Shown here piece by piece: positions 45,362 to 47,272 of a DNA stretch of 47,272 nucleotides. Position 1 is the first letter of the stretch. Each line of letters starts with the position of its first letter. Position numbers and translations under genes: made by a program. Below the pieces are notes generated by a model. The model did no database searches, was not told the DNA's origin, and was given only the letters and a program-made list of their open reading frames with translations. Source of the DNA: an uncultured Alphaproteobacteria bacterium (GTDB taxonomy: Bacteria > Pseudomonadota > Alphaproteobacteria > Micropepsales > Micropepsaceae); the NCBI GenBank assembly GCA_903857685.1, contig CAIOFO010000159.1:1-47272 (forward strand). The letters are read 5' to 3'.

Positions 45362-45797
45362 CGAAGGCTCGCCCCGGAAACGCGACATTCACCGTCTGCT
45401 GGCCGCCGCTGCCGCCGGTCGAGAAGGCGGCGCTGGCGGTGCGGGTGCCGCTGCCCCCGGGCAGCGAGGCGCGGACATCGTAATGGCCGGCCGGCGCCTT
45501 GATCAGCAGCCAGGGCGCATCGCAATCGGTTTCCATCACCGGCTTGCCGCCCTGCGTGATGGCGATGTGTTCGGAGGCTTCATTCTCGCCCGCCATGTTC
45601 GAGAAGGTCAGCTTGACGGGATAATTCTTCCAGTCGGGATTGTCCTTGGCCGAGCCGACGCCGGTGCAGACCGATTCAACCCCGCCGATGGTGACGGGCT
45701 GGTCCTGGACCGCGAAGGCGTAATTGCTGAGCGCGGGCAGCGCCAGCAGCGAGCCGGCGGCGACCGAAAGCGTGATGGCGAATGTGGACATGCGCAT
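45351..45797 (-). CDS. Exported protein of unknown function, 148 aa
   Basis: It has a signal peptide (about residues 1-30, with FAITLSVAAGSLLALPALS), then a beta-rich domain with two cysteines (ESVCTGVG and ETDCDAPW), likely joined. The C-terminal part, APAGHYDVRASL, resembles a carboxypeptidase-regulatory-like or Ig-like sandwich. The function is unknown. GAGGAGG lies eight bases before the ATG at 45797. The stop lies within a palindrome. It is divergent from glnD with 156 nt between starts. Confidence 0.8.
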   Translation of the reverse strand: MRMSTFAITLSVAAGSLLALPALSNYAFAVQDQPVTIGGVESVCTGVGSAKDNPDWKNYPVKLTFSNMAGENEASEHIAITQGGKPVMETDCDAPWLLIKAPAGHYDVRASLPGGSGTRTASAAFSTGGSGGQQTVNVAFPGRAFGAQ

Positions 45798-45953
45798 GAC
45801 CGGGACCTCCTCTTGCCCCAGGGCCTGAACGGCTGAAGGTGCAGTAAGGTTCCTTTTATTGCCCGGATTTGGCGGTTCTGCGGGGTGGCGCTATACCCCC
45901 AGCACTGACACACTGGCGCTCCGACGCCGCTGCGATAAGTGACCTTTGCCGCC

Positions 45954-47272
45954 ATGGGCCTGGAAAAGCCGCTTCCCAACCTGCCCGTCACTGCCGTGTT
46001 TGACGCCGCTGCCCTGCGCGCGGCCCTGACCGCGCTGGCGCAGGCCACCGCCGACAGCGGCACGCTGCGCAAGGAAGGCCTGGCGCTGATCAAGGAGGCT
46101 TTCCTGAAAGGCCGCGACACCGTCAAGACGGCGGTGGAGACGCAAGGGCTGCACGGACTGGCGGCGGCCCAGACCCTGTCGGGGCTGCAGGACGCCGTCA
46201 TCCAGGTGATCTACGACTTCGCCACCAAGCATGTCTATTACGCCCAGAATCCCACCGCCGCCGAACGCATCACCGTGGTGGCGACCGGCGGCTATGGCCG
46301 CGGCGAGCTGGCGCCGGGTTCGGATGTGGACCTGCTGTTCGTGCGCCCCTTCAAGCAGACGGCCTGGGGCGAGAGTGTCATCGAGTTCATTCTCTACATG
46401 CTGTGGGACCTGGGGCTGAAGGTCGGCCACGCCACCCGCTCCCTGGCCGAATGCGTGCGCCTGGCCAAGCAGGACGTCACCATCCGCACCGCCATCCTGG
46501 AAGCGCGCTATCTGTGGGGCGACAAGGCGCTTTATGACGATCTGCGCAAGAAATTCTGGACCGAGGTGGCCACCGGCAGCGGCCGCGACTTCGTCGAGGC
46601 CAAGCTGAAGGAACGCGACCTGCGCCATGAGCGCCAGGGCACCAGCCGCTACCTGGTCGAGCCCAACATCAAGGAAGGCAAGGGCGGGCTGCGCGACCTG
46701 CAGACGCTCTACTGGATCGGCAAGTATCTCTATCATGTCGAGGATACCGCCGACCTGGTCGAGCATGGCGTCTTCACCAAGGAGGAATACAAGACCTTCC
46801 AGAAGGCGGAAGCCTTTCTGTGGGATGTGCGCGTCCATCTGCATTACCTGGTCGGCCGCGCCGAGGAGCGCCTGTCCTTCGATGTGCAGCCGGCGCTGGC
46901 GGCCGTCATGGGCTATAGCGATCCGGACAAGCCGCGCCGCGCCGTGGAAGCCTTCATGCGCGCCTATTTTCTCACCGCCAAGGATGTCGGCGACCTGACG
47001 CGCATTTTCTGCGCCGCGCTGGAAGTGCAGCACAAGAAGCCGCGCCCGTCGCTCAGCCGCATCCTGCCCGGCTTCCTGCGCCCCCGCGTCAACGAGGACG
47101 ACTTCTATGTCGAGAATGGTCGGCTGACCGCCGATCCCGCAATCTTCCGCCAGGACCCGGTCAATATCCTGCGCATCTTCCAGATCGCCGACGCCAAGCA
47201 GGTGGACATCCATCCCGATGCGCTGCGCACCATCACGCGCTCGCTCGACCTGATCAACGACAAGCTGCGCGA
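45954..47272 (+). CDS. glnD: Protein-PII uridylyltransferase, N-terminal part (cut by window edge)
   Basis: The 439 codons present encode the N-terminal nucleotidyltransferase domain and part of the following helical region of GlnD, which uridylylates PII proteins under nitrogen limitation and removes the group under excess. The catalytic motif is GGYGRGELAPGSDVDLLF (about residues 113-130). Further family markers are KEGKGGLRDLQTLYWIGKY and the SFDVQPALAAVMGY segment. The HD and ACT domains would follow outside the window. I chose the ATG at 45954; GTG at 45939 is the only in-frame alternative, because a stop precedes it. Confidence 0.95.
   Translation, partial: MGLEKPLPNLPVTAVFDAAALRAALTALAQATADSGTLRKEGLALIKEAFLKGRDTVKTAVETQGLHGLAAAQTLSGLQDAVIQVIYDFATKHVYYAQNPTAAERITVVATGGYGRGELAPGSDVDLLFVRPFKQTAWGESVIEFILYMLWDLGLKVGHATRSLAECVRLAKQDVTIRTAILEARYLWGDKALYDDLRKKFWTEVATGSGRDFVEAKLKERDLRHERQGTSRYLVEPNIKEGKGGLRDLQTLYWIGKYLYHVEDTADLVEHGVFTKEEYKTFQKAEAFLWDVRVHLHYLVGRAEERLSFDVQPALAAVMGYSDPDKPRRAVEAFMRAYFLTAKDVGDLTRIFCAALEVQHKKPRPSLSRILPGFLRPRVNEDDFYVENGRLTADPAIFRQDPVNILRIFQIADAKQVDIHPDALRTITRSLDLINDKLR

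Overview
This is a high-GC alphaproteobacterial chromosome segment, almost certainly from a free-living, CtrA-type lineage (Caulobacterales/Rhizobiales-like; Rhizomicrobium or Micropepsales would fit, but that is inference). The supporting signs are the ccmE-ccmF-ccmH-degP-response-regulator order, the DUF2849-cysI-DUF934 sulfite reductase operon, a GTTC-N7-GTTC LexA box, two TTAA-N7-TTAA CtrA-type boxes, a GGAAC-N16-CGTT EcfG-type promoter, and families such as DUF1491, DUF2336, DUF1499 and DUF5330. Both ends cut a gene: a response regulator on the left and glnD on the right. I see no rRNA, tRNA, CRISPR array, insertion sequence or prophage.

Layout. 1-5.0 kb (minus): cytochrome c maturation genes, then degP and a response regulator. 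5.0-10.4 kb: an envelope-sensing block made of a glycine-zipper protein, an unknown 456-aa protein, and an OmpR-type two-component system with a PepSY-like exported protein; a divergent small exported protein follows. 10.5-15.9 kb: a Cys-rich YkgJ-like protein, a class A penicillin-binding protein and a complete NMT1/THI5-type ABC importer. 16-18.4 kb: assimilatory sulfite reductase operon behind a 49-bp nested palindrome. 18.5-20.5 kb: a Spy/CpxP-like periplasmic protein and an ornithine/diaminopimelate-type decarboxylase. 20.7-29 kb: DUF2336 protein, release factor 3 operon, two divergent hybrid-less PAS histidine kinases, small proteins, a lipoprotein and a degenerate receiver. 29-37.8 kb: superoxide dismutase, class III aminotransferase, acyl-CoA ligase, MBL hydrolase, SYLF lipid-binding protein and others. 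37.8-42.5 kb: a SPINDLY/OGT-type glycosyltransferase divergent from uvrB. 42.5-44.3 kb: a compositionally foreign AlbA_2 (Schlafen-like) gene beside a rearranged arsC locus. 44.3-47.3 kb: a small basic protein, a cold-shock protein, an exported unknown and glnD.

Main new observations. (1) Three promoters of exported envelope proteins share an 11-bp-period direct repeat of TTCAT/TTCAG, including the promoter of the PepSY-RR-HK operon, so they look like one regulon of that two-component system. (2) The sulfite reductase operon carries two nested inverted repeats with exactly the same centre. (3) The arsC gene is bracketed by the head and the tail of a second arsC, with short palindromic repeats at the junctions. 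(4) A dispersed intergenic palindromic repeat family has the core TACGCTGNCGCTA. (5) Two unannotated small ORFs have supporting context (ATGA coupling to the next gene; a CtrA box). None of these is an obviously new multi-gene system; the regulon and the arsC/repeat locus are the most worth following.
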